A stretch of 32,145 nucleotides of DNA, taken from DASVXQ01 sp046727955 (GTDB lineage Bacteria > Actinomycetota > CALGFH01). This document shows, one piece after another, positions 15,132 through 24,616 of the stretch. Position 1 is the first letter of the stretch. The number at the start of each line of letters is the position of its first letter. Below the pieces are notes generated by a model. That model was not told the DNA's origin and made no database searches. It worked only from the letters and a program-made list of their open reading frames with translations. Both the position numbers and the translations under genes were made by a program. The DNA lies in contig JBKPDO010000109.1 in the NCBI GenBank assembly GCA_046727955.1, positions 1-32,145 on the forward strand. Reading direction: 5' to 3'.

Positions 15132-16478
15132 ATGGCTGTCTCGGAGTACTGGAACCCGAAGACGGAGACCCTGAGCCGCGAGGAGCTCACCGGCCTGCAG
15201 CTCACCAAGCTGCGGCGGCTGTGCGAGTGGGCGGTTGCGCGCAGCCCCTGGTACCGCGAGTCGTTCAAGCTCGCCCGCTTCGAGCCAGAGCAGCTTCGGA
15301 CGCTGGACGACCTGCACAGGATCCCCTTCCTCACCAGGGAGCAGTGGATGGCGTCCCAGGCGGAGCACCCGCCGTTCGGCCGCCTTCCGGTGGCTGGCCC
15401 GGAGGCGGCCATCCGCTACCACACCACCTCGGGCACCACCGGGCGGGAGCCGCTGCGCGCCCTCGACACCGCCAAGGACTGGGCCTGGCAGGCGGAGATG
15501 TGGTGCTACGGCTTGTGGGGCTTTGGCGTGCGGCCGAGTGACGTCGCCTACGTCGCGTTTGGATATGGGTCGTTCATCGGCTTCTGGGGCCTGCACTACG
15601 GGCTGGAGAAGCTGGGCGCGCTCAATATCCCGGGCGGCGCGCAGACCACCGAGAGCCGGGTGAAGCAGATCCTCAGCTTCGGCGCCACCGTGGTCGCCTC
15701 CACGCCGACCTACGCCCTGCGGCTGGCGCAGGAGGCCGACAGGCTCGGGGTCGACCTGACGTCGAGCCAGGTGCGCCGGCTCATCCTCTCCGGCGAGCCG
15801 GCCGGCTCGATCCCGCAGACCAAGGCGCTGATCGAGCGCCTGTGGGGGGCGCTGGCCGGCGACACCGCTGGCATGACGGAGATCGGCACGATCATGGTCT
15901 TCGAGTGCTCGCACCAGCCTGGTGGCACCCACATCATCGAGGACCATTTCATCGAGGAGGTGGTCGACCCGGCCAGCGGCGCCTCAGTCGGCTACGGCGA
16001 GCAGGGCGAGCGAGTGGTCACCTCCTTCGGCCGCGGGATCATGCCGCTGCTGCGCTACCGCTCGGCCGACCTGGTCTGCAGGGTGCCGGCATCGCAATGC
16101 AGCTGCGGTCGCGGCTTCGACCTCTACGACGGCGGGATCCTCGGCCGGGTCGACGACATGAAGCTGGTGCGCGGCACCAACATCTACCCGCGCGCGGTCG
16201 AGGGGATCGTGCGGGAGTTCCCGGCGATCGAGGAGTTCCAGCTGCTGCTCACGCGCGACGAGCGCCAGTTCGACCGCATCGTGCTGCGCGCCGAGCTGCC
16301 CCCGGGCGCCTCGGGCGACTCCTGGCAGGAGATCTCGGCGCACCTGGCCAAAGCCCTGGCGGAGGCGCACGAGGGCCTGCGCTTCGAGGTGGAGCGGGCC
16401 AGCCCGGGCGAGCTGCCGCGCTTCGAGCTGAAGGCGCGACGCACTGTGGACCTGCGCGACCAGCCGATTGGAGCCTGA
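15132..16478 (+). CDS. Phenylacetate-CoA ligase-like AMP-forming acyl-CoA synthetase
   Basis: The ATG at 15132 (GGAGGGGAGG just upstream) gives 448 residues, the usual length for the PaaK branch of the ANL superfamily. The AMP-binding P-loop is YHTTSGTTGREP (96-107), and GDTAGMTEIG, LLRYRSADLV and GRVDDMKLVRGTNIYP are the later adenylate-forming and hinge motifs. The C-terminal domain ends with a conserved-looking FELKARRTVD. PaaK converts phenylacetate to phenylacetyl-CoA; close paralogues act on other aromatic or small acids, and no other paa gene is present, so the substrate is open. A 69-residue gene follows after 2 bases. Confidence 0.88.
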   Translation: MAVSEYWNPKTETLSREELTGLQLTKLRRLCEWAVARSPWYRESFKLARFEPEQLRTLDDLHRIPFLTREQWMASQAEHPPFGRLPVAGPEAAIRYHTTSGTTGREPLRALDTAKDWAWQAEMWCYGLWGFGVRPSDVAYVAFGYGSFIGFWGLHYGLEKLGALNIPGGAQTTESRVKQILSFGATVVASTPTYALRLAQEADRLGVDLTSSQVRRLILSGEPAGSIPQTKALIERLWGALAGDTAGMTEIGTIMVFECSHQPGGTHIIEDHFIEEVVDPASGASVGYGEQGERVVTSFGRGIMPLLRYRSADLVCRVPASQCSCGRGFDLYDGGILGRVDDMKLVRGTNIYPRAVEGIVREFPAIEEFQLLLTRDERQFDRIVLRAELPPGASGDSWQEISAHLAKALAEAHEGLRFEVERASPGELPRFELKARRTVDLRDQPIGA

Positions 16479-16640
16479 GGATGAGCGCGACCACCGACCT
16501 GCTGGGCCGGCCGACCACCGCGGTCGAGAGCGAGCTGCTCGACCTCTACCGCCGGCTCAAGGCGGTGCTCGAGCGCGACGACCTCGAGCCCTGCACGCGC
16601 GCCGCCGCGCGCGGCGCCCTGGTGGCGCTCTGGAATGGCG

Positions 16641-17710
<1,070 letters not shown>

Positions 17711-17711
<1 letters not shown>

Positions 17712-18628
17712 CAGTGGCCCTCCCTTCTTCTGAGCCCAGTGCCGACCCGGAAAACGGCTTGCCCGGTTGGCGCCGGGCTCCCCTGGTCGCCATCGTGCGT
17801 CATACGTATCACCTCGCGAGGCGTCGACCGGGCAAACGTTTGGAAGGAAGGCACTGCGGTCATCGCCAGCAGGGTGAGCAGCGCCAGGAGGGCCAGGGCG
17901 AGTGCGGCCCCGTAGGCGCCGGCCTGGTCGAACTGCTCGAAATGGTTCTCGACGAACAGGGTAAGGGTCTCGGTCTGGCCGGCAAGGCGGCCGGAGACGA
18001 TCGCCACCGCGCCGAACTCGCCCAGCGCCCGGGCAGTGGTGAGCACCACGCCGTAGGCCACGCCCCAGCGGATCGCCGGCAGGGTCACCCGCAGGAAGGC
18101 GCTGAGCTTGGAGGCGCCGAGGGTGCGTGCGGCCTCCTCCTGCTCGGTGCCGACCTCCCTGAGCACCGGCGTCACCTCGCGGACCACGTAGGGCAGGGAG
18201 ATGAACACGGTGGCGAGCACCATGCCGGGCAGGGCGAAGATGACCTGGATCCCGCGCTCGGCGAGCCAGGAGCCGACCCAGCCGGTCTGACCGTAGACCA
18301 GCACCAGCGCCAGGCCGACGACCACCGGCGAGATCGCGAACGGCAGGTTGATGACCGAGTCGAGCACCCGCTTGCCCAGAAATTGCTGGCGCGCCAGCAC
18401 CACCCCGCAGGCCACGCCGAACACGGTGTTGAGCGGCACGGCGATGGCCGTGATCAGGATGGTGAGCCAGAAGGCGTGGAGCGCGTCCGGGGTGGTGACC
18501 GCCCGCCACACCGGCGCCACGCCATGCCCGAACGTCCGCCACACGATCGCGCCCACCGGCAGTACCAGCACCATGGCCAGGTAGCCGAGGGCGACCGTGC
18601 GCAGCGCGACCCTGCTCTTACCCGGCAC
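17711..18628 (-). CDS. cysW: Sulfate ABC importer, permease CysW
   Basis: This 305-residue inner-membrane permease starts at GTG 18628 and overlaps cysT by 11 bases. About six spans are visible. The EAA loop that contacts the ATPase reads EEAARTLGASKLSAFLRVTLP, and LARALGEFGAVAIVSG-like sequence follows, both standard for CysT/CysW. The C-terminus after about residue 270 is a hydrophilic tail (SPAPTGQAVFRVGTGLRRREGH) ending in the ATGA overlap with cysA. With CysT it forms the membrane channel. It is called CysW rather than a second CysT by order (P-T-W-A) and by FVENHFEQFDQAGAYGA, a CysW hallmark. Confidence 0.92.
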
Positions 18629-19454
18629 GGCGGGTCCTCCGGCGCGAGATGAGGTTGAGCGAGGCCAGGACCAGCAGGGAGAGCGCGAGGAGGACCACCG
18701 AGACGGCGGCCGCGCCGCCGGGGTCGTCGCTCTCCACCAGCGAGAAGACGTGCACTGAGGCCACCTCGGTGCGGTAGGGGATGTTCCCCGACAGCAGCAC
18801 CACCGAGCCGAACTCGCCGATCGCGCGGGCGAAGGCGAGCGCCGCCCCGGCCATGATCGCCGGGGTCATGGCGGGCAGCACGATGCGGCGGAAGGTGGTG
18901 AGCGGCCGCGCGCCGAGGCAGCGGGCCGCCTCCTCCGCGTCCGGCTCGATGGTGAGCAGCACCGGCTGCACCGCGCGGACCACGAACGGCAGCGTCTCGA
19001 AGGCGAGCGCCAGCAGCACGCCGACCCTGGTGTAGGCGAGGTTGAGGCCGAGCGGGCTGTGCGGGCCGTAGAGGGCCAGCAGGGTGACCCCGGCGACGAT
19101 CGTGGGCAGCGCGAACGGCAGGTCGATCAGGGAGTTGACCAGCCGCTTGCCGGGAAACTCGTCGCGCGCTAGCACCCAGGCGATGATCGTGCCGGTCACT
19201 ACGTTGAGCGCCACCACCGCCAGCGAGATCAGGAAGGTGAGGCGCACCGCGGCGACCGCCTGGGGCGCGGTCGCCGCACGCCAGAACGAGGCGGCCCCGT
19301 CGCTGGAGGAGCGCCATACCACCGCCGCCAGCGGCAGCAGCACGAGCACGCTGAGGTAGGTGGTCACCAGGCCACGCAGCAGCCCGCCGCCGCCGATCCT
19401 CAGGGACCGGGCGGCGGGGCGGGTCCCGGCGGCGCCGGTGGCGTCAACTGCCAA
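18618..19454 (-). CDS. cysT: Sulfate ABC importer, permease CysT (CysU)
   Basis: This 278-residue permease appears to start at TTG 19454, overlapping the end of the binding-protein gene by 11 bases; no ATG or GTG lies close enough to retain the first span. Six spans are visible, with DLPFALPTIVAGVTLLALYG (a CysT hallmark), the EAA loop EEAARCLGARPLTTFRRIVLP and FARAIGEFGSVVLLSGNIPY. It pairs with CysW. The C-terminus is short and basic (SRRRTRRAG) and runs 11 bases into cysW, which suggests translational coupling. Confidence 0.92.
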   Translation of the reverse strand: MAVDATGAAGTRPAARSLRIGGGGLLRGLVTTYLSVLVLLPLAAVVWRSSSDGAASFWRAATAPQAVAAVRLTFLISLAVVALNVVTGTIIAWVLARDEFPGKRLVNSLIDLPFALPTIVAGVTLLALYGPHSPLGLNLAYTRVGVLLALAFETLPFVVRAVQPVLLTIEPDAEEAARCLGARPLTTFRRIVLPAMTPAIMAGAALAFARAIGEFGSVVLLSGNIPYRTEVASVHVFSLVESDDPGGAAAVSVVLLALSLLVLASLNLISRRRTRRAG

Positions 19455-20442
19455 GCGACACGCCCACCTTGCGCTCGACCTCGGCCATGATCCCGGAGCT
19501 CTTGTCGAAGAAGCGCTTGCTCACGTCGTCCCAGCCGCCCAGGTCGGCGATGGTGAACAGGCCGGAAGGCTTGGGGAAGCGGTCGGCGCCGGCCGCCTGC
19601 GGGTTGACGGGCCGGTAGCCCTTCTGGGCGAAGATCGCCTGACCCTCGGGCGAGCGCAGGAAGTCGACGAAGGCCTTGGCCTGGGTGGGGTGCTTGCTCT
19701 TGGTAGTCACCGCGATGGGGTTCTCGATCAGGATCGTCTGGTCAGGGACGACGTAGTCGACCGGCTGGTTGGCCTGCTGCGCGGCGATCGCCTCGTTCTC
19801 GTAGCCGATCATCACGTCGCCCTTGCCGCCGACGAAGGTCTGCAGCGCCTCGCGGGCCGACTTGTCCTGCACCGGGACGTTGCGGAAGAGCTGCTCGAGG
19901 TAGCTGACCGCCTGGTCCGGAGTCTTGCCCGCCTTGATCTGGGCGCCGTAGGCGGCCATGACGTTCCAGCGCGCGCCACCGGAGGAGAACGGGTTCGGGG
20001 TGATCACCTCGACGCCGGGCCTGACCAGGTCGTCCCAGGTGTGGATGCCCTTGGGGTTGCCCTTGCGGACCACCAGCGCGACCACGGAGTCGGTGACCAT
20101 GCCCTTGTAGGCGCCGTTGCTCCAATTGCTGTTCACCAGGCCGGCGTCGACCAGCTTGCTCATGTCCGGCGCAAGCGAGAACGCCACCACGTCGGCGGTC
20201 AGCCCGTTGGCCACCGCCCGCTGCTGGTCGCCGGAGGCGCCGTACGACTGGCTGAAGGTGACGCCCTTGCCGGCCGAGGTCTTCTGGAAGGCCGGGATGA
20301 GCGCCCCGTAGGCCTCACGGGGCGTCGAGTAGGCCACCAGCGACAGCCGCGCCTGGCCGCCGCCTCCCCCGGAGGCGCCACAGCCGGCCGCGAGCAGTGT
20401 GGCGACGGCGAGCAGCACGACCGGCATCATGACGCGACGCAT
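19444..20442 (-). CDS. Sulfate-binding lipoprotein
   Basis: A 332-residue secreted protein starts at ATG 20442; an ATG at 20454 is also in frame, but GGAGGG lies between them and serves as ribosome site for the inner one. The signal peptide ends in LAAGC, so Cys21 is lipidated and the protein is anchored outside the membrane. The mature part matches the sulfate/thiosulfate binding family: SQSYGASGDQQRAVANGL (ligand loop), DVVAFSLAPDM, VRKGNPKGIHTWDDLVRPGV and ITPNPFSSGGARWN. It delivers sulfate or thiosulfate to CysTWA; Sbp and CysP cannot be told apart here. It is the first gene of the operon. Confidence 0.92.
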   Translation of the reverse strand: MRRVMMPVVLLAVATLLAAGCGASGGGGGQARLSLVAYSTPREAYGALIPAFQKTSAGKGVTFSQSYGASGDQQRAVANGLTADVVAFSLAPDMSKLVDAGLVNSNWSNGAYKGMVTDSVVALVVRKGNPKGIHTWDDLVRPGVEVITPNPFSSGGARWNVMAAYGAQIKAGKTPDQAVSYLEQLFRNVPVQDKSAREALQTFVGGKGDVMIGYENEAIAAQQANQPVDYVVPDQTILIENPIAVTTKSKHPTQAKAFVDFLRSPEGQAIFAQKGYRPVNPQAAGADRFPKPSGLFTIADLGGWDDVSKRFFDKSSGIMAEVERKVGVSLGS

Positions 20443-20466
20443 AAGGCCCTCCATTCAGCACCTTCC

Positions 20467-20481
20467 CTACTGAATTAGTAG
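20467..20481. promoter_or_regulatory. Inverted repeat, candidate Rrf2 operator before the sulfate operon
   Basis: CTACT at 20467-20471 and AGTAG at 20477-20481 form a 5-bp inverted repeat around GAATT. It lies 25 bases upstream of the sulfate-binding protein ATG, between it and the divergent Rrf2 regulator gene. TACTAA on the minus strand overlaps it and could be the -10, so a bound repressor would block transcription. The regulator link is inferred from position. Confidence 0.5.
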
Positions 20482-20632
20482 AGAATGCCATGAACGGAGG
20501 GCCATGGCTAGAGGGAACGTCGCGCCATTCTTGCGCCGTCCACTGGGCTCCCGGCGGACGGTGACAGGGCGCGGGCCGGACCTCTCGGCGTCACCACGGG
20601 CGCGGCGGGCCGCGGTCAGCCAGAATAGGCGC

Positions 20633-21091
20633 ATGCGAGTATCAGCCAAGGCGGATTACGCGGTGCGGGCGGCGGCCGAGCTGGCCGCGGCGGCCGGCAC
20701 GGGGCCGGTCAAGGGCGAGCGGATCGCCGAGGCGCAGCGCATCCCGCTGAAGTTCCTCGAGAACATCCTCGCCGAGCTCAAGCGCGACGGGATCGTACAG
20801 AGCCAGCGCGGCGCCGAGGGCGGCTACTGGCTCGCACGCCCCGCCGACCAGGTGACCGTGGCCGACGTCATCCGGGCGGTGGACGGCCCGCTCGCCAACG
20901 TCCGCGGCTTGCGGCCGGAGGCGGTGGAGTATACGGGCAGCGCCAAGCACCTGCTCGACGTCTGGATTGCCGTGCGCGCCTCGCTCCGCAACGTGCTGGA
21001 GCGCGTCACCCTCGCCGACCTCGTCGCCGGCGAGCTCCCCGGCGTGGTCCACGCCCTCACCGGCGACCCCGAGGCCTGGATCTCCCACTGA
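20633..21091 (+). CDS. Rrf2-family transcriptional regulator (CymR/sulfur type)
   Basis: This 152-residue protein starts at ATG 20633; the frame is open back to 20504 but those 43 residues are not family-like. The winged helix reads GERIAEAQRIPLKFLENILAELKRDGIV, followed by the wing with RGAEGGYWLARP, characteristic of Rrf2. There is no cysteine at all, so it cannot hold an iron-sulfur cluster as IscR or NsrR do, and is closer to the CymR-type regulators of sulfur uptake. It is divergent from the sulfate importer and probably controls it. The effector is unknown; CymR works through CysK, and no such gene is in the window. Confidence 0.9.
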   Translation: MRVSAKADYAVRAAAELAAAAGTGPVKGERIAEAQRIPLKFLENILAELKRDGIVQSQRGAEGGYWLARPADQVTVADVIRAVDGPLANVRGLRPEAVEYTGSAKHLLDVWIAVRASLRNVLERVTLADLVAGELPGVVHALTGDPEAWISH

Positions 21092-21223
21092 GCGGGACGC
21101 GCCACCTCCTCGGCATCGGCCAGCCGGTGCGCTGAGCCTCACCGATGACCAGGCATCGTCCGCATTGGAATCGATGGCTGGGTAGTAGAGTGTGGCCATC
21201 GCGGGAGCAACCGGGAGGGCGGT

Positions 21224-22186
21224 GTGCGCGTGCCGGAAGGCGACGCCGTGCAGGTCAAGGGACTCACGAAGTCGTACGGGGACGTACGGGCGGTCAGGGG
21301 GATCGACTTTCGCATCGCGCGGGGGGAGGTCTTCGCGCTGCTGGGGCCGAACGGCGCCGGCAAGACCACCACCGTGGAGATCCTGGAGGGCTACCGCAAA
21401 CGTGACGGAGGCGACGTCTCGGTGCTCGGCCACGACCCCGGCAAGGGCGGGCGCGACCTGAAGGTTCGCATCGGGATCGTATTGCAGTCGACCGGCATCG
21501 ACCCCTACCTCACCGTGTCCGAGACGATCGCGATGTACAGCGGCTACTACCCGCACCCGCGGCCGGTCGACGAGGTGATCGAGCTCGTCGGGCTGTCGGC
21601 CAAGCGCGATATGCGGGTGGTCAAGCTCTCCGGGGGCCAGCAGCGCCGCCTCGACGTGGCGATCGCGCTGGCCGGGGATCCGGAGCTGCTGTTCCTGGAC
21701 GAACCCACCACAGGGTTCGACCCCTCCGCTCGCCGGGGTGCGTGGGAGGTGGTGAAGAACCTCGCCGCCCTCGGCAAGACCGTGCTGCTCACCACCCACT
21801 ACATGGACGAGGCCCAGTACCTGGCCGACCGGGTCGCGATCATCGCGGACGGTCAGATCGTCGGGGAGGGCACGCCGGACACGCTCGCGGGACGTGATCT
21901 GGCGACCAAGCACGTGCGCTTCCGCCTGCCGGATGGCGTCTCCCCACCCGCCGACCTGCCCGCCGGGCAGGTGGTGGACGGGTTCACCGAGTTCACCACC
22001 GACGACCCGGTCCGCGTGCTCTACCGTCTCCTCGGGTGGGCGATCGATCGTGGGGTCGAGCTGGACGGGTTCGAGGTGACCCGACCGTCGTTGGAGGACG
22101 TCTACCTGCAGCTGACCGGGAGGCCGCATAGCGAGGAGCCCGCCGAGCTGGAGCCGGCCGGTCGGGGCAGGAGGAGGCAACGGTGA
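21224..22186 (+). CDS. ABC-2 type exporter, ATP-binding protein
   Basis: This 320-residue ATPase starts at GTG 21224 with GGGAGGG at 21213-21219. Walker A is GPNGAGKTT (41-49), the signature is LSGGQQRRLD, Walker B is ELLFLDEPTTGFDP and the switch His is in LLTTHYMDEA. The C-terminal 90 residues resemble the DUF4162-like domain of drug/antibiotic exporters (DrrA type). The permease follows with a four-base GTGA overlap, so the two form one export complex. Drug, lipid or peptide export are all possible. The interval 21092-21223 holds no gene. Confidence 0.9.
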   Translation: MRVPEGDAVQVKGLTKSYGDVRAVRGIDFRIARGEVFALLGPNGAGKTTTVEILEGYRKRDGGDVSVLGHDPGKGGRDLKVRIGIVLQSTGIDPYLTVSETIAMYSGYYPHPRPVDEVIELVGLSAKRDMRVVKLSGGQQRRLDVAIALAGDPELLFLDEPTTGFDPSARRGAWEVVKNLAALGKTVLLTTHYMDEAQYLADRVAIIADGQIVGEGTPDTLAGRDLATKHVRFRLPDGVSPPADLPAGQVVDGFTEFTTDDPVRVLYRLLGWAIDRGVELDGFEVTRPSLEDVYLQLTGRPHSEEPAELEPAGRGRRRQR

Positions 22187-22950
22187 ACGCGCCGGAGTTG
22201 ACGCTGCGCCAGGTGCGCTACACCAACAAGGCGTTCTGGCGGAACCCGGCCTCGGCGTTCTTCACCTTCGCGTTCCCGCTGATGTTCCTGGTCATCTTCA
22301 CGGCGCTCCTCGGCAGCGGGCACGTCCTAGTCGAAGGGCGGGAGGTCGCCCAGTCGACCTACTACGTCGCGGCGATGGCGGCGTTCTCGGTGATCACCGC
22401 CTGCTACACCAACATGGCCGTCTCCGTGACCTTCCAGCGCGACGCGGGCATCCTCAAGCGCACCCAGGGCACCCCGCTGCCGGGTGGCGCCTACCTGAGC
22501 GCGCGCGTGCTCCACTCCATGCTGATCGCGCTCCTGCTGGTGGTTATCACCGCCGCGTTCGGGAAGGCGTTCTACAGCGCGGCACTCCCGTCCGGCGGGA
22601 CGCTGCTGCGGTTCCTCGTGGTGCTGCTGGTCGGGTCGGCCAGCTTCTGCGCGCTGGGCCTGGCGATGACCGCGGCCATCCCCAATGCGGACGCCTCACC
22701 GGCCGTGGTGAACGCCACGATCCTGCCGCTGTTGTTCCTTTCCGGCATCTTCATCCCGCTCGGAGACAATGCGCCAGCCTGGATCAAGTGGGTCGGTCGC
22801 ATCTTCCCGGTGAAGCACTTCGCGGACGGCATGCAGGCGGGGTTCCTCGGCACCGCGTTCCACTGGAGTGACGTGCTGGTCGTCGCCGCGTGGGGACTGG
22901 TGGGCCTGCTCCTGGCGACGCGGTTCTTCAGCTGGGAGCCTCGCCGGTAG
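22183..22950 (+). CDS. ABC-2 type exporter, permease
   Basis: This 255-residue integral membrane protein starts at GTG 22183 inside the ATPase stop (GTGA). About six spans are visible, beginning with FAFPLMFLVIFTALLGS, then VVITAAFGKAFYSA, LRFLVVLLVGSASFCALGLAM and ILPLLFLSGIFIPLG, the conserved ABC-2 segment before the last span. The sequence AMTAAIPNADASPAVVNATILP is typical of DrrB/YhhJ-like permeases. It pairs with the upstream ATPase. Substrate is unknown. The next gene converges 17 bases downstream. Confidence 0.9.
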   Translation: MNAPELTLRQVRYTNKAFWRNPASAFFTFAFPLMFLVIFTALLGSGHVLVEGREVAQSTYYVAAMAAFSVITACYTNMAVSVTFQRDAGILKRTQGTPLPGGAYLSARVLHSMLIALLLVVITAAFGKAFYSAALPSGGTLLRFLVVLLVGSASFCALGLAMTAAIPNADASPAVVNATILPLLFLSGIFIPLGDNAPAWIKWVGRIFPVKHFADGMQAGFLGTAFHWSDVLVVAAWGLVGLLLATRFFSWEPRR

Positions 22951-22967
22951 CGGTCGCGTGAGCCGGG

Positions 22968-24146
22968 TCACTCGCCGGCGCCGAAGGCGTTGAGGCCGGT
23001 GAGGGCCTGGCCGAGGATCAGGGTGTGGACCTCGCTGGTGCCCTCGTAGGTCAGCACCGACTCCAGGTTGTTCATGTGGCGGATCACCGGGTACTCGAGC
23101 GTCACCCCGTTGGCGCCGAGGATCGTGCGGGCGGTCCGGGCGATCTGCAGCGCCTCGCGCACGTTGTTGAGCTTGCCGAGGCTGACCTGCTCTGGCTGCA
23201 GGGTGCCCTGGTCCTTCATGCGGCCAAGGTGCAGCGCCAGCAGGGTGCCCTTGGAGAGCTCGACCAGCATGTCGGCGAGCTTTGCCTGAGTGAGCTGGAA
23301 GCCGCCGATGAGCTGGCCGAACTGCACTCTGGTCCTGGCGTACTGGAGCGCGCTCTCGAAGCAGGCACGCGCTGCCCCCATCGAGCCCCAGACGATGCCG
23401 TGGCGAGCCTCGTCGAGGCACGCCAGCGGCCCGCGCATGCCACTGACCCCTGGCAGGACCGCGTCGGCGGACAGGCGGCAGTTGTCCAGGACCAGCTCGG
23501 AGGTCACCGAGGCGCGCAGGCTGAGCTTGCGATGGATGTCGCGGGTCGAGAAGCCGGGCGTGCCTCGGGGCACCAGGAACCCGCGCACTCCCTGGTCGGT
23601 GCGGGCCCACACGACCGCGAGGTCGGCGATGCCGCCGTTGGTGATCCACATCTTGGTGCCGTCGAGGACCCAGTCGGGGCCGTCCTGGCGGGCGCTGGTG
23701 CGCATGCCGGCGGGGTTGGAGCCAAAGTCAGGCTCAGTGAGGCCAAAGCAGCCGACGACCTCGCCGGCGGCCATGCGCGGCAGCCACTGCTGCCTCTGCT
23801 CCTCCGAGCCGAAGTGGCGGATGGGAAACATCGCCAGCGACCCCTGGACCGACACCAGGCTGCGCACGCCGGAGTCGCCGGCTTCCAGCTCCATGCAGGC
23901 AAGCCCGTAGCTGACCGAGCTGGTGCCGGCACAGCCGTAGCCGTCCAGGTGCATGCCGAGCAGGCCCAGCGCGCCGAGCTCCTTGGCCAGCTCACGCGGC
24001 AGCTCGCCGCGCTCGAACCAGCCGGCGACGTCGGGCAGGATCTTCTCCCTGACGAAGCTGCGGACGGTGTCGCGGATCAGCCGCTCCTCCTCGGAGAGCA
24101 GCCGGTCGATGGCAAGAAAGTCCGTCGGGCTCGGTGTCGTGCTCAT
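22968..24146 (-). CDS. Glutaryl-CoA dehydrogenase-like acyl-CoA dehydrogenase
   Basis: This 392-residue flavoprotein starts at ATG 24146, overlapping the RidA stop (ATGA). SVQGSLAMFPI, FGLTEPDFGSNPAGMRT, KMWITNGGIADLAVVWA and the C-terminal LTYEGTSEVHTLILGQALTG are diagnostic of the glutaryl-CoA dehydrogenase branch; Glu368 is the expected catalytic base. GCDH oxidises and decarboxylates glutaryl-CoA to crotonyl-CoA in lysine, tryptophan and glutarate degradation. In bacteria this branch also contains short-chain dehydrogenases with other substrates. The companion crotonase and second dehydrogenase fit a beta-oxidation-like pathway. The function is likely but unproved from sequence alone. Confidence 0.86.
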   Translation of the reverse strand: MSTTPSPTDFLAIDRLLSEEERLIRDTVRSFVREKILPDVAGWFERGELPRELAKELGALGLLGMHLDGYGCAGTSSVSYGLACMELEAGDSGVRSLVSVQGSLAMFPIRHFGSEEQRQQWLPRMAAGEVVGCFGLTEPDFGSNPAGMRTSARQDGPDWVLDGTKMWITNGGIADLAVVWARTDQGVRGFLVPRGTPGFSTRDIHRKLSLRASVTSELVLDNCRLSADAVLPGVSGMRGPLACLDEARHGIVWGSMGAARACFESALQYARTRVQFGQLIGGFQLTQAKLADMLVELSKGTLLALHLGRMKDQGTLQPEQVSLGKLNNVREALQIARTARTILGANGVTLEYPVIRHMNNLESVLTYEGTSEVHTLILGQALTGLNAFGAGE

Positions 24147-24616
24147 GCGCGCTTCTCCTCCCGGCTGTCCGCACGGATCGCGGTGCTCGGCGACGCGACG
24201 GTACCCGGAATCACTGCGATCCCCACCAGCTCGACCTTGGCCGCCTCGTCGAGCAGGCTGCTCACCCCGAGCAGGGCGCTGGCGACGTAGCGGCGGCCGA
24301 GATGGCGCTGGTAGATCGCGCCCAGCTCCGGCAGGGCCTGCCGGTAGGCGGCCAGGTCGGTCACGAAGATCTGCAGCGAGACGAGGTGCCGGGGTCGCGC
24401 CCCGCTGGCGGTCAGGGCGGTGAGCAGGTTGGCGAGGGCCAGGTCGAACTGCTCGGCAACGGTGGCCCCACGGATGCCGCCGTCCGGTCCCTGCGCGGTC
24501 TGACCACCGAGAAACACCACGCGGCCAGGCGCGGCCACGACAGCGTGCGCGAACCCGACCGGTGGCGCCAGCTCCGGCGGGTTGACGATGCGGTGCTCCA
24601 CGGCCTCGCCCCTCAT
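24143..24616 (-). CDS. RidA/YjgF-family protein
   Basis: The 157-residue protein starts at ATG 24616, which shares four bases with the crotonase stop (ATGA); an ATG at 24628 would add four residues, but GGAGGGG lies between them as a ribosome site. Central RidA features are VVFLGGQTAQGPDG, a helix with ATVAEQFDLALANLLTAL and RHLVSLQIFVTDLAAYRQALPE, followed by RRYVASALLGVSSL, where the second-strand residue that would be the substrate Arg is not clearly conserved. RidA proteins hydrolyse reactive enamines or imines from PLP and flavin enzymes. It sits between the crotonase and GCDH genes and ends in ATGA. Confidence 0.82.
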   Translation of the reverse strand: MRGEAVEHRIVNPPELAPPVGFAHAVVAAPGRVVFLGGQTAQGPDGGIRGATVAEQFDLALANLLTALTASGARPRHLVSLQIFVTDLAAYRQALPELGAIYQRHLGRRYVASALLGVSSLLDEAAKVELVGIAVIPGTVASPSTAIRADSREEKRA

